Source of the DNA: JANQMY01 sp965228775
GTDB taxonomy: Bacteria > Pseudomonadota > Alphaproteobacteria > JANQMY01
Direction: 5' to 3'
DNA length: 64,000 nt
NCBI GenBank assembly: GCA_965228775.1
Contig: OZ245840.1
Coordinates: forward strand, 4,774,001-4,838,000
Shown here: piece by piece, positions 34,227 through 43,916 of the stretch
Numbering within the stretch: the stretch's first letter is position 1
How the letters are laid out: every line of letters begins with the position of its first letter
Made by a program: the position numbers and the translations under genes
The notes under the pieces: generated by a model
Seen by the model: the letters and a program-made list of their open reading frames with translations, nothing else
The model's database searches: none
Told to the model about the DNA's origin: nothing

Positions 34227-36029
34227 CTAGTTTCGGGAGGCGACGGGAACTTCAACCCTATCAAGCGGCACATAGGTTGGCCAGGTGTTTGCGGCGGCGG
34301 CATCGAGCGACGGTGTGTCTTGACCGAAACGTTCGCGATAGATCCAGAAATTGGTCAGCACATGCTCGATATAGCCGCGTGTTTCGCGGGCGGGAATGCT
34401 CTCAATAAACAGCAGCGGATCGTTCTGATATTCGGTCTTCCGTTTCCACTTCTTGAGATTTCCGGGGCCTGCATTGTACGCCACCATCAGCATGTAGAGA
34501 TTATTGTCCGGGCCCAGAATATCCATGAGCTGGCGGATGTATTTTTGGCCAAGGGCAATGTTGAAAGACGGCTCCAGCAGCTTGTCGCGCTTCGACCGCG
34601 CGAGCGATCGGTCGCGGGCAACATAGCTTGCGGTGCGCGGCATGATTTGCATCAGGCCGCGGGCGCCGGCACGGCTTTTGGCGCGCGCTTTGAAACGGCT
34701 CTCCTGACGCATCAGGGCATAGATTAAGGCTTTGTCGACCGTATATCCGCCATCAGGCTTGTAGTTGGGCACCGGATAGCGGGCGAGGTGAAAGTCTTGC
34801 TCTTTTACATGTTCGGCCACTTGAACCTGCGCGGCAGCCAACTCCACTTTCGTAGTGAGGGCTACAAGTGCCGGATCAAGGGAGGCGGGCAGCCGTCCAT
34901 GGGCGCGCAGGATTTCCTGGTCGGCTGAATGGATCTGCCCCACTTGCGCCAAGGCGACGGCGCGTTTGACCGGCGCATAGGCCATAAGAGCGTCCAGAGA
35001 TTTTTGGTCGAGTGCGGGTTCATCCCAGTTCAGCGGGAGAGGCCGGCCCAGTTGGCGCGTGGCCAAAATGCCGTAGAAAGAATGCGGGTCGATGGCCGCG
35101 ATTTCCAGCATGTTGATGACTTGCGTCGGTTCACCCTCGATCAGATACGCGCGGGCGGCCCAAAAGGCGCCGGCTGCGCGTGTTCCCTGCGAGACCACTT
35201 TTGAATTTGCCAGATGAGAAAAGTGCACGGCGGAGTTCGCATAGTTGCCCAAGCGCCAATTGGCGAGACCTGCCGTCCAATCGGCAAGTGGAACCTCATG
35301 ACGGTTTCGGTCGGCGATTTTCTTGGCAATTCTGACGGCTTTCTCGTCCACGCCTTCGCGGTAGTACGCCGCCGCAATCCAGCTCAGCGCATCGTCGAAC
35401 TCGTTACGGCGCAAATCTTTGCTGGTGCGCTTCTCGTGCAGATAATTATACGCGGCGGTGGGGCGGCCCCGGCGGTTCAAAGTTTTGATGTGCCTATTGA
35501 TGGCGCGGATCCGGCGCGTCTTGCGGCGCGGGGTCAGCGCGGAAACACTTGTAGTGTCTCTTTCCCGATAAGCGCGGCGAAGCGGTCTATCTGGGCGGGA
35601 TGCGCCGGACGGGCGGCGTTTGACGGCCAGGCGATAGATCCGCGAGGCGCCGGGATGGTCGGCGTATTGCGACATCCATTTGCGCAGTTCTCTGTATTTC
35701 GACCGGTAAGCTGTGGGGTGCAGATAGCGCTGATATTGCACATGGCCCATAAGGATGCGGTCGTCGAGCTTTTTGATGTGCTTGTCGGCGGTTTGCCAGC
35801 GGCCCTTTTCTTGGGCGGCAAAGATTTTGCGGTAAAGAACCACATCTTCGCTGCTCAAAACGTCCGTTGAAATACCTGCAACTGGTTCGGCGATATCGCT
35901 TGCGGCAGGAGTCTCGGTGCCCTCGGTCGCAGACGCTGCGGACGGCATAAGAGCGGCCACAAAGAATGCGGCGATTGGCAAACACAAAAGTCCACTCTGC
36001 CGCCATATGGCGGCGAAACTCTGACCCAT
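34227..36029 (-). CDS. Soluble lytic murein transglycosylase
   Basis: A 600-residue periplasmic enzyme that cleaves peptidoglycan with 1,6-anhydromuramic acid formation. The signal peptide spans about residues 1-34. A long alpha-superhelical repeat region covers about 60-410, as in Slt70. The catalytic SLT domain (about 430-590) contains MRQESRF with the catalytic Glu, then AGARGLMQIMPRTA and VAYNAGPGNLKKWK. The C terminus has no extra anchor. It is upstream of moaB with no obvious functional link. Confidence 0.92.
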   Translation of the reverse strand: MGQSFAAIWRQSGLLCLPIAAFFVAALMPSAASATEGTETPAASDIAEPVAGISTDVLSSEDVVLYRKIFAAQEKGRWQTADKHIKKLDDRILMGHVQYQRYLHPTAYRSKYRELRKWMSQYADHPGASRIYRLAVKRRPSGASRPDRPLRRAYRERDTTSVSALTPRRKTRRIRAINRHIKTLNRRGRPTAAYNYLHEKRTSKDLRRNEFDDALSWIAAAYYREGVDEKAVRIAKKIADRNRHEVPLADWTAGLANWRLGNYANSAVHFSHLANSKVVSQGTRAAGAFWAARAYLIEGEPTQVINMLEIAAIDPHSFYGILATRQLGRPLPLNWDEPALDQKSLDALMAYAPVKRAVALAQVGQIHSADQEILRAHGRLPASLDPALVALTTKVELAAAQVQVAEHVKEQDFHLARYPVPNYKPDGGYTVDKALIYALMRQESRFKARAKSRAGARGLMQIMPRTASYVARDRSLARSKRDKLLEPSFNIALGQKYIRQLMDILGPDNNLYMLMVAYNAGPGNLKKWKRKTEYQNDPLLFIESIPARETRGYIEHVLTNFWIYRERFGQDTPSLDAAAANTWPTYVPLDRVEVPVASRN

Positions 36030-36143
36030 TTTCGCACCCTTTGAGCCTCACCAAAGCGCGACAATAGTGGTCACTACTGGCGCCCTGCAAGTACAAACCT
36101 ATCCGTCAGGGCTTTATGCTTGATAAATGAGGGCGAAAATTGG

Positions 36144-36968
36144 TCAGTGATCGCCCGATTGCTGCAATTTATCCTTAAGGGAAAGTAAATCCTGCCAGGC
36201 CAAACGTTTTTGTGCGGGCTGGCGAAGTAAATAGGCGGGATGAAACATGGGCAGTATGGGAACGTCGGTGCGGTCGCCGATCGTAATCTGCTTCCATTTT
36301 CCGCGCAGGCGCATAATGCCGTCGGTGGTGTTCAGAAGCTGTTTGGCGGACACACCGCCCAACGCAACCACGACTTTAGGTGCCATCAGTTCCAAATGAC
36401 GTTCCAGGAACGGGATGCAAAGGGCGGTTTCTTCCGCTGTGGGGTTGCGGTTTCCAGGGGGCCGCCAGGGAATGATGTTGGTGATATAGACTTTGCTGCG
36501 GTCAAGCCCGATGGACGCCAACATACGGTCCAGCAACTGGCCGCTGCGGCCAACAAAGGGAAGACCTTGGATGTCCTCATCCCGGCCAGGTGCTTCCCCT
36601 ACGAAAACCAGATCCGCATCGCGGTTGCCGTCGGCGAAGACCAGGTTTTTGGCGGTTTTTTTGAGCGCGCATTCGTCGAACTGGCTTAGCGCGTCTTTGA
36701 GAGCGTCCAGCGAGTTTGCTTCTCCCGCGATACGCCGTGCGTTGCTGACGAGCTGGTCCGTGTTGGCGGTGGTTTGGATGGGGGCGCGCGCGGGTTCCGC
36801 AGGGGGACGCGAGGGCGCCTGCTGAGCAGCCGAAGGACCTGGTTTTGACGGCGCTGAGGCCACGACCACTTTGCGCCGGTCGATGGGAACATCCCCAATC
36901 GTATCCGTGATGCCTTGTTCCGCATACCAGCGGAGAAGGGAAATAGCGGCGTTTTCGGTCTGTGTCAT
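36144..36968 (-). CDS. Uracil-DNA glycosylase, family 4-like, missing two cluster cysteines
   Basis: A 274-residue glycosylase with a proline- and alanine-rich linker (about residues 38-66). The core motifs are GEAPGRDEDIQGLPFVGRSG, then NIIPWRPPGNRNPT and FHPAYLL, as in family 4 UDGs. Canonical family 4 proteins bind a 4Fe-4S cluster through four Cys. Only two Cys are present here: the first pair reads CALK and the third position is Trp in IIPWRPP. The cluster is therefore probably absent or altered. The ATG at 36968 excludes a poor 14-residue extension. Confidence 0.88.
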   Translation of the reverse strand: MTQTENAAISLLRWYAEQGITDTIGDVPIDRRKVVVASAPSKPGPSAAQQAPSRPPAEPARAPIQTTANTDQLVSNARRIAGEANSLDALKDALSQFDECALKKTAKNLVFADGNRDADLVFVGEAPGRDEDIQGLPFVGRSGQLLDRMLASIGLDRSKVYITNIIPWRPPGNRNPTAEETALCIPFLERHLELMAPKVVVALGGVSAKQLLNTTDGIMRLRGKWKQITIGDRTDVPILPMFHPAYLLRQPAQKRLAWQDLLSLKDKLQQSGDH

Positions 36969-37092
36969 AGTCAGGTTGACGTAAGGGCGGGCGTGAATTT
37001 GCCCTCGCATTCTGTCACAAATCAGGTATGTAACACGTCGAACGATAGTCTAATCAGAAATTTGTACCACCGTCATTTGCGTTTAATTGATG

Positions 37093-37135
37093 GGTCAAAG
37101 GGTTGCGTTGACCTACGGTCAGTGGGCTTTACATA
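37093..37135 (+). promoter_or_regulatory. Putative ETF-QO promoter with an inverted repeat over the -35
   Basis: TTGACC (37108-37113) followed after 16 bases by TACATA (37130-37135) is a plausible sigma-70-type promoter upstream of ETF-QO. GGTCAA (37093-37098) and TTGACC form an inverted repeat with a 9-base spacer that includes the -35 box. A regulator binding there would block transcription. More GGTCA half-sites follow near 37116 and 37137. The regulator is unknown. Confidence 0.5.
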
Positions 37136-37199
37136 AAGGTCAGCATCGCTTTTAAGGCGAGCCTCGGCAAACAATAAATTTGGGCACGAAGGATACAAA

Positions 37200-38870
37200 A
37201 TGTCAGACGCAACAATTGAACGCGAGTCGATGGAGTATGACGTCGTCATCGTGGGCGCCGGACCTGCTGGGTTGTCGGCAGCGATACGGCTGAAGCAGCG
37301 CGCCGCGGAAGCAGGCAGCGATCTCAGTGTCGCCGTGCTGGAAAAAGGGTCGGAAGTAGGGGCGCATATTCTGTCGGGCGCCGTTATCGATCCGATTGCG
37401 TTGAATGAACTCATTCCCGATTGGAAAGAGAAGGGAGCACCGCTCAATACGCCGGTGACGGATGACCGTTTCCTTTATCTCGGTGCTGCCGGTTCCCTCC
37501 GTGTACCGAATTTTCTTATGCCGCCACTGATGGGCAATCATGGCAATTACATTGTCAGTCTAGGGAATGTATGCCGATGGCTCGCGGGTCAAGCGGAAGA
37601 GCTGGGCGTTGAGATCTATCCGGGCTTTGCCTGTTCCGAAGTGGTCTACAATGACGATGGCAGTGTCAAAGGCGTTGCTACGGGCGACCTTGGCGTTGGC
37701 CGCGATGGGCAACAGAAAGACAGCTATACGCCGGGCATGGAACTGCACGCCAAATACACGCTGATCGCAGAAGGCGTGCGGGGTTCTCTTTCGAAGACAC
37801 TGATTTCCAAGTTCTCGTTGGATGCAGGATGCGAGCCTCAGAAGTTCGGTATCGGTCTTAAAGAGCTTTGGGAAATTGATCCCGCGCAGCACAAGGCTGG
37901 CATGGTCATGCATACGATGGGCTGGCCGCTCAACAACAGCACCGGCGGCGGTTCGTTCCTGTACCACCTGGAAGACAATCAAGTGGCCGTCGGTTTCGTG
38001 GTGCACCTGAACTACAAAAATCCGTATCTGTCGCCCTTTGACGAATTTCAGCGGTTCAAAACCCACCCCTCCATCCGGCCCTTCTTCGAAGGTGGTAAGC
38101 GGATCTCTTATGGGGCGCGGGCGATTACGGAAGGTGGTTTCCAGTCGGTGCCTAAGCTTGTTTTCCCAGGCGGTGCATTGATCGGCTGTTCAGCCGGGTT
38201 TGTGAACGTGCCGCGAATCAAGGGTAGCCACAACGCCATGATGTCCGGCATGATGGCAGCGGATGCGGTATGTGAAGCGATAACGGCAGGGCGTGCCGCT
38301 GACGAGCTCACCGCTTACGAAGAAAGCTACAAGACTTCCAGCATTTTCACGGACCTCAAACGGGTGCGAAATGTGAAACCGCTATGGAGCAAGTACGGCA
38401 CCGTGTTGGGCGTGGGGCTTGGTGGTATCGATATGTGGATGAACAATCTGGGTATCGGTCTGCCGATTACGTTGAAGCACGGCAAAGCCGATCACGAAAC
38501 ATTGGTCAAAGCATCAAACGTCAAGCCGATCGACTATCCTAAGGCCGACGGCGAGGTCTCGTTCGACAAACTGTCCTCGGTCTTCCTGTCGAGCACGAAT
38601 CACGAAGAAGATCAGCCGATCCATCTGCGCCTGACAGATGAAGATGTGCCAATTCAGTACAATTTGCCGTCTTTCGCTGAACCGGCGCAGCGCTATTGCC
38701 CTGCGGGTGTGTACGAGGTGGTGACCGATGACAATGGCGGGGCTCCCCGGTTCGTGATCAACGCTCAGAACTGCGTTCACTGCAAAACTTGCGATATCAA
38801 GGATCCGACGCAAAACATTACGTGGACCGTGCCTGAAGGGGGCGGCGGACCGAACTATCCGAATATGTGA
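37200..38870 (+). CDS. Electron transfer flavoprotein-ubiquinone oxidoreductase
   Basis: A 556-residue inner-membrane-associated flavoprotein passing electrons from ETF, reduced by fatty acid and amino acid dehydrogenases, to ubiquinone. The FAD-binding VVIVGAGPAGLSAAIRL is at the N terminus. The C-terminal 4Fe-4S domain has CPAGVYEVV and the CVHCKTCDIKDPTQNITW segment. Length and motifs match mitochondrial ETF-QO, supporting an aerobic, beta-oxidising organism. It is transcribed alone from a promoter region containing an inverted repeat, away from etfAB. Confidence 0.96.
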   Translation: MSDATIERESMEYDVVIVGAGPAGLSAAIRLKQRAAEAGSDLSVAVLEKGSEVGAHILSGAVIDPIALNELIPDWKEKGAPLNTPVTDDRFLYLGAAGSLRVPNFLMPPLMGNHGNYIVSLGNVCRWLAGQAEELGVEIYPGFACSEVVYNDDGSVKGVATGDLGVGRDGQQKDSYTPGMELHAKYTLIAEGVRGSLSKTLISKFSLDAGCEPQKFGIGLKELWEIDPAQHKAGMVMHTMGWPLNNSTGGGSFLYHLEDNQVAVGFVVHLNYKNPYLSPFDEFQRFKTHPSIRPFFEGGKRISYGARAITEGGFQSVPKLVFPGGALIGCSAGFVNVPRIKGSHNAMMSGMMAADAVCEAITAGRAADELTAYEESYKTSSIFTDLKRVRNVKPLWSKYGTVLGVGLGGIDMWMNNLGIGLPITLKHGKADHETLVKASNVKPIDYPKADGEVSFDKLSSVFLSSTNHEEDQPIHLRLTDEDVPIQYNLPSFAEPAQRYCPAGVYEVVTDDNGGAPRFVINAQNCVHCKTCDIKDPTQNITWTVPEGGGGPNYPNM

Positions 38871-38905
38871 TATGAAGGAGTTCTTAAACCCGTCGTGATC
38901 AAGTA

Positions 38906-40723
38906 ATGTATGACCTTCGGGTGAGGGTTTCCGCGAATTATTGTGTTTTAGAACGGTTCCGAGTGACCAGAAAAATTAGGAAAGTTGGTGTCGTCCTCAG
39001 TGTTGCCTTGTTGGCGGCATGTACGTCTGCGGGCGACTTTACGAAATCGTTCTCCAATCTGGGGGGGCTGGAACGTCCGCGGTCCAAGCACTCTCTATAT
39101 GGAAACTATTTGGCGGCGCGCCATGCGGGTGCCGTTCGCGATACAGCCAGCGCCGCTGACTATTACGCCAGCGCGTTGGCACGTGACCCGGACAATGAAG
39201 TCATCTTAGACCGCGCCTTCCTGTTGCAACTTGCGGACGGGCAGGTGAACAAGGCCACGGTTCGGGCACGCGAGATTATCCGCCGTACACCGGACAAGAA
39301 TTTTCCCCATTTGATTATCGGTTTGTCCGATTACCGCGATGGGGATTTCTCCCAGGCAAGATATAATTTGGAACGGTCTGCGGATGGGCCGTTCAGCACG
39401 CTTGCATCCACGCTGCTGATCGCTTGGACCCATCAGGCGGATGGCGATACGGATGAGGCTCTTGAGCTTATCGATAATTTCAATGCCAATCCGGCCTTTG
39501 ATATTTTCCGGTTTTACCACCGGGCCCTGATCAACGAACAGGCAGGGCGTAACGAAGCTGCCGACCGGGATTTCAAAGCGACACTCGATTCGGGTGGCGC
39601 CAATTCCATCCGCGCCATTCAAGCCTATGGTCAGTTTTTGGAACGCCAAGGCAGAACGGACGAAGCCATTCAGCTGTATGCTGACTTTTCGAGAGCAGCC
39701 CCTAACCATCCGCTGATCCAAATCGCGTTGCGCCGGATTCAGAATGGCACAACACCTGACTTGCTGATTGCCGATGCCAATTATGGTGCCGCCGAGGTCC
39801 TGTATGGGCTTGCGAGCGCTTTGGCGCGCGATAGAAGCATCGACCTTCCCTTCGTGTACTTGCAGCTCACCTTGTACATGCGCGATGATTTTGATGTGGC
39901 GCTCCTCCTGCTGGCCGATCTCATGGAAGCTGTTGGCCGTTGGGAAGAGGCAGCCGATGTGTATGCGCGCATTCCGAATGAGTCGGGCCTTTATGGCCAT
40001 GCCCAATTGCAGATCGCCTTCAATCTGGAGCGTTTGGAAAAAGGGGATGAGGCCGTCCGTTTCCTGCGCCGTGTGACGGCGAAACGCCCAGGTGATATGG
40101 ATGCGGTGGTGGCGCTGGGCGATTTACTCCGCAGCCGCAAAGACTATGACGAGTCGGCGGAAGTCTATGCCCAAGCCATCAGTCTTGCGGGCACACCGCA
40201 GCGGCGTCATTGGTCGCTCTACTATGCCCGTGGCATTGCTTATGAACGGTCCGGCCGCTGGGAAGATGCTGAGCGGGATTTCCTGTTTGCGCTGGAGCTT
40301 CAGCCCGATCAGCCATTGGTGCTCAATTATCTCGGTTATTCCTGGGTGGAACAGCGCCAGAACTTGGATGAGGCACTGGAGATGATTCGGCTGGCCGTGG
40401 AACTGCGTCCCAGCGACGGATACATCGTCGACAGTTTGGGATGGGCTCACTACCAGCTTGGACAATATGAAATCGCGGTAGAGCACTTGGAACAGGCGGT
40501 CAGTCTGCGTCCGGACGATCCCACGATCAATGACCATCTAGGGGATGCCTATTGGAAGGTAGGGCGCGAAATAGAAGCCCGGTTCCAGTGGCAGCGCGCG
40601 CTCGGTCTTGGACCTGAAGAGGATATCGTGCCGAAGATCGAGCAAAAACTCGACCAAGGAATGCGTGGATCGTTCAGCCGGCACATGCAGAAGGCCGAAC
40701 GAACCGGCACCCCCAATCTCTAG
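38906..40723 (+). CDS. Tetratricopeptide repeat lipoprotein
   Basis: A 605-residue protein with many TPR units, most regular near the C terminus (YLGYSWVEQRQNLDEALEMI, and SLGWAHYQLGQYEIAVEHLE). A lipoprotein signal ends in LAAC. The ATG at 38906 puts the lipid Cys at 38, which is late. A GTG at 38963 would put it at residue 19 in a classic signal, and is a strong alternative start. TPR proteins bind partner proteins; the partner here is unknown. It lies 17 bases before ispE and is probably co-transcribed. Confidence 0.85.
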   Translation: MYDLRVRVSANYCVLERFRVTRKIRKVGVVLSVALLAACTSAGDFTKSFSNLGGLERPRSKHSLYGNYLAARHAGAVRDTASAADYYASALARDPDNEVILDRAFLLQLADGQVNKATVRAREIIRRTPDKNFPHLIIGLSDYRDGDFSQARYNLERSADGPFSTLASTLLIAWTHQADGDTDEALELIDNFNANPAFDIFRFYHRALINEQAGRNEAADRDFKATLDSGGANSIRAIQAYGQFLERQGRTDEAIQLYADFSRAAPNHPLIQIALRRIQNGTTPDLLIADANYGAAEVLYGLASALARDRSIDLPFVYLQLTLYMRDDFDVALLLLADLMEAVGRWEEAADVYARIPNESGLYGHAQLQIAFNLERLEKGDEAVRFLRRVTAKRPGDMDAVVALGDLLRSRKDYDESAEVYAQAISLAGTPQRRHWSLYYARGIAYERSGRWEDAERDFLFALELQPDQPLVLNYLGYSWVEQRQNLDEALEMIRLAVELRPSDGYIVDSLGWAHYQLGQYEIAVEHLEQAVSLRPDDPTINDHLGDAYWKVGREIEARFQWQRALGLGPEEDIVPKIEQKLDQGMRGSFSRHMQKAERTGTPNL

Positions 40724-40740
40724 ATCTTTGAATTGATCCG

Positions 40741-41658
40741 ATGGCTGACAAGACCGATGACGCTCAGGGCTCCTTTCGGCTTCTAGCACCGGCTAAGGTG
40801 AATCTTTTCTTACATGTCACGGGGAAACGGGACGACGGCTATCACATGCTGGAGAGCCTTGTTGTGTTTGCCGATATCGGCGATGACATCACGGCATCAC
40901 CCGCCCATGACATTGAGCTTCAGATCGACGGACCGCAATCCAAAGGTTTGGTATCGGATCAGGCAGAAAATTTGATCGTCTCTGCCGCGCGGTCCCTGCA
41001 GCCGAGCGGGGCGGCAACGCCCGGGGTACATTTTCACCTCACCAAGAATCTTCCGGTGGCGTCGGGCATTGGCGGCGGCTCCTCGGATGCTGCCAGCGCC
41101 GTCCGGCTGCTTGAAAAGATCTGGCCATTGGATCTTCCGGCCACCAAGCGGGAAGACGTGTTGCTGTCCTTGGGGGCAGATGTGCCCGTCTGTTACCTTG
41201 CAGAGCCCGCCATGATGAGCGGTATCGGTGAGACATTGGTGCCGTTGAACGGCATCCCCAAAATGGCAATGGTACTGGCGAACCCAGGCGTTGGAGTGCC
41301 CACCGGCGGGGTTTTCAAGCGGTTAAGCGGCTTTTCCGATCCCGGTATCGGTGCGGATGTACCTCAGGGTGATTTCAGCGATTTCATTCGGTATTTATCA
41401 GTCTGCCGCAACAGTCTGGAGCAGCCTGCTTTGGAAATCGAACCGGTCATTGGGGACGTGTTACGGGAAATGGCCCGTCTGCCGGACTGTGCGCTGGCCA
41501 GAATGTCCGGGAGCGGGGCGACGTGTTTCGGGCTGTTTGAAGATATCGATAAGGCCCAGAGTGCGGCGGCTGCGTTGCGCTCGTCCCATCCAGACTGGTG
41601 GGTGGACAGCGGCCAGGTGCTTCAAAAGCGCCCGGTGCTGCGCCAGGTCAATCCGTGA
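40741..41658 (+). CDS. ispE: 4-diphosphocytidyl-2-C-methyl-D-erythritol kinase
   Basis: A 305-residue GHMP-family kinase, the fourth-step enzyme of the MEP isoprenoid pathway. APAKVNLFLHVTGKRDDGYH at the N terminus and the ATP-binding PVASGIGGGSSDAA loop are diagnostic, and a late MSGSGATCFGLF completes the GHMP pattern. It shares the window with ispH (13.1 kb) and ispB (42.7 kb) but is not clustered with them. It follows the TPR gene and precedes the WecA-like gene by 10 bases. Confidence 0.95.
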   Translation: MADKTDDAQGSFRLLAPAKVNLFLHVTGKRDDGYHMLESLVVFADIGDDITASPAHDIELQIDGPQSKGLVSDQAENLIVSAARSLQPSGAATPGVHFHLTKNLPVASGIGGGSSDAASAVRLLEKIWPLDLPATKREDVLLSLGADVPVCYLAEPAMMSGIGETLVPLNGIPKMAMVLANPGVGVPTGGVFKRLSGFSDPGIGADVPQGDFSDFIRYLSVCRNSLEQPALEIEPVIGDVLREMARLPDCALARMSGSGATCFGLFEDIDKAQSAAAALRSSHPDWWVDSGQVLQKRPVLRQVNP

Positions 41659-41668
41659 ACGCAACCTG

Positions 41669-42718
41669 ATGAGCAGCTTTGCCGCCATACAGCACGCCGG
41701 TTTTGCCTTGATTGTGTTCTTGCTGTCGGTGGCATTCACCCGCTTCATCATGACACTGAACATCCGCGATGTTCCCAACGAGCGTTCCAGCCACCAGAAA
41801 GCGACCCCAAAAAGCGGCGGGCTGGCCATTGCGACAACCTTCACGCTGGGGCTTGGGGTGCTTTACGCGGTGGCGGATGAAGTCCGTTTACCCGAAACGC
41901 AGTTTCTGATTTTTGTACTGATTGTTTTCGGACTGCTGGTTTCATCCCTGGTCGATGATCTCTATGACATTTCGCCTCTTCAGAAATTTGCCGCTCAATT
42001 CATCGCGGCCACACTTTTTGCAGGTTTCGTTGCGAGCATCACCAGGGTTTGGCTGCCATTCATAGGTGCCATCGAACTTGGTGCCATCGGCGTTCTGCTG
42101 ACCATATTGTGGATCGTCTTCTTTATGAACGCATTCAACTTTATGGATGGCATCAATGGTATCGCAGGCGGAGCCGCGATGATTTGCGGGATGTTTCTTG
42201 CGGTCATTTCGTTTTTGGCGAATGCCCCGTTTGTTTACCTCGCAGCGGTTTTACTGGTTGCGTCTTCTGCCGGATTTTTTGTCTTTAACTTCCTGTCGGG
42301 ACGCATTTTCATGGGCGATACGGGCAGTCAATTCTTGGGGTTTGCATTTGCGTCGCTCGCGGTGCTGGCGTCTACGGACGGATATGGCGGCGTCTCAATC
42401 TATGTGGTGCCCATCCTATTCTTGCCGTTCATCTTTGACGTTCTGTATACGCTTGCGCGCAGAGCTTACCGCCGCCGTAACCTTACACAGGCGCACAAGG
42501 AACATCTGTACCAGCTGCTCAATCAAAGCGGTTGGAGCCACGTTCAAGTAAGTTCTCTCTACTTCAGTTATTTTGTTCTGTGCGGTTTTGCGGCAGTGGC
42601 CATTCAAGCTTCAAGTCCGGCCACGCGCGTGATGTTGGTCGCTGTCGCGGCAATCGCTATGCTAGGGCACGCCGTGTTCGTGCATCAAAAGACACGCGCG
42701 GCGAATGCTCAGTTTTGA
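41669..42718 (+). CDS. WecA/MraY-like undecaprenyl-phosphate glycosyl-1-phosphate transferase
   Basis: A 349-residue polytopic membrane enzyme of the GT4/WecA-MraY superfamily. Diagnostic segments are LVDDLYDIS (the aspartate pair), NAFNFMDGINGIAGG and GDTGSQFLGF, then a late HKEHLYQLL with the cytoplasmic His motif. It transfers a sugar-1-phosphate, likely N-acetylhexosamine, to undecaprenyl phosphate to start a surface glycan. The sugar cannot be read from sequence. A frame open from 41351 overlaps ispE; the ATG at 41669 is the credible start. It converges with ispB. Confidence 0.88.
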   Translation: MSSFAAIQHAGFALIVFLLSVAFTRFIMTLNIRDVPNERSSHQKATPKSGGLAIATTFTLGLGVLYAVADEVRLPETQFLIFVLIVFGLLVSSLVDDLYDISPLQKFAAQFIAATLFAGFVASITRVWLPFIGAIELGAIGVLLTILWIVFFMNAFNFMDGINGIAGGAAMICGMFLAVISFLANAPFVYLAAVLLVASSAGFFVFNFLSGRIFMGDTGSQFLGFAFASLAVLASTDGYGGVSIYVVPILFLPFIFDVLYTLARRAYRRRNLTQAHKEHLYQLLNQSGWSHVQVSSLYFSYFVLCGFAAVAIQASSPATRVMLVAVAAIAMLGHAVFVHQKTRAANAQF

Positions 42719-42731
42719 CGCGGAATTACTT

Positions 42732-43757
42732 TTAGTAAGCGCGGCTGATGCAAAAATCGATGATTTCACTCAGGGTCTGATTGAAGGGGCCGTCCGGCAG
42801 GCGCTTTAGCCCATCGCGTGAGAGATTGCCGAACTTGCTGGCGCGATCAATGGTGTCGGAAATCGTATTGTATTTCTCCATCAGGCGGGTTGCACGATGC
42901 AGATCCCCTTCTTCCTGATGACCTTCTTCGAGGGTCCGTTCCCAGAAGGTGCGCTCTTCATCTGTTCCCCGGCGATAGGCGAGGACGACGGGGAGGGTGA
43001 TCTTGCCGTCGCGGAAGTCATCCCCCACGGTTTTGCCAAGCGTCGCTTGCCGCCCAGAATAATCGAGCGCGTCATCCACGAGCTGGAATGCAATGCCGAG
43101 ATTGCGTCCGAATTGTTCGAGCGCGTCTTCCTGATCTTTCGTGGCACCAGCGGCGATACCGCCCGACCGAGCCGCCGCCGCAAACAAGGCCGCGGTCTTG
43201 GCCTCGATGACAGCCATATAGTCTTCTTCGGATGTGGCGGTGTCTTTGGCGGTCGACAGCTGCATGACCTCGCCCTCGGCGATCACAGCGGCCGCGTTCG
43301 ATAGGATATCCAGAACCTCAAAGGATCCGACTTCAACCATCAGCCGAAAGGACCGGCTAAACAGGAAGTCTCCCACCAGCACGCTGGATTTGTTGCCCCA
43401 CAGAACATTCGCGCTAGTCTTGCCCCGCCGCAAAACACTTTCATCGATGACGTCGTCATGCAGCAACGTGGCCGTGTGAATGAATTCAACCGCTGCGGCG
43501 AGCTTCACATGCGCGTCACCTTCGACGTTGAGCATGCGTGCAGTAGATAAAGTGAGTAATGGCCGCAATCGTTTGCCGCCGGAGGAAATGAGATGTCCCG
43601 CAAGTGTTGGGATCAATTCCACCGGGCTTTTCATACGGTCAAGAATGACTTCATTGACCGCGTCCAGGTCGTCGGAAACCAAATTGACCAGACGTTCAAC
43701 AGAGTTTCCTAAAGGGCTAGTTTCTTGATTTAATGAGATGACGGCGCCCAAGTTCAC
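42732..43757 (-). CDS. ispB: Long-chain polyprenyl diphosphate synthase (octa-/decaprenyl)
   Basis: A 341-residue trans-prenyltransferase with the first aspartate-rich motif in LLHDDVIDESVLRRG and the second in FQLVDDALDYSG. The size and the ISSGGKRLRP opening match the enzymes that build the ubiquinone side chain. Small residues before the first motif allow long products, but chain length (often C50 in this class) cannot be set from sequence. The start is GTG at 43757. It is divergent from DUF2007 across a 159-base gap. Confidence 0.93.
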   Translation of the reverse strand: MNLGAVISLNQETSPLGNSVERLVNLVSDDLDAVNEVILDRMKSPVELIPTLAGHLISSGGKRLRPLLTLSTARMLNVEGDAHVKLAAAVEFIHTATLLHDDVIDESVLRRGKTSANVLWGNKSSVLVGDFLFSRSFRLMVEVGSFEVLDILSNAAAVIAEGEVMQLSTAKDTATSEEDYMAVIEAKTAALFAAAARSGGIAAGATKDQEDALEQFGRNLGIAFQLVDDALDYSGRQATLGKTVGDDFRDGKITLPVVLAYRRGTDEERTFWERTLEEGHQEEGDLHRATRLMEKYNTISDTIDRASKFGNLSRDGLKRLPDGPFNQTLSEIIDFCISRAY

Positions 43758-43916
43758 TGCCCTTTATGTCTTTTGCCTATAAGGGAAAAGTAGGGTTGCC
43801 CATGAATTACGGTCAAGTGCGACCCAGTGCCGCTAATCCCCAAATACCCCGCTTTTGTGTAGAGTAACGCAAATTTGACGGGAAGGCGAGCGGCAGCCGG
43901 GTGGCTGAGAGGGCTT

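Noticed and set aside
41351..41668. Upstream extension of the WecA/MraY-like frame into ispE
   Set aside because: It is a shadow of the 3' end of ispE. The hydrophobic N-terminal helix and the family match begin at the ATG 41669.
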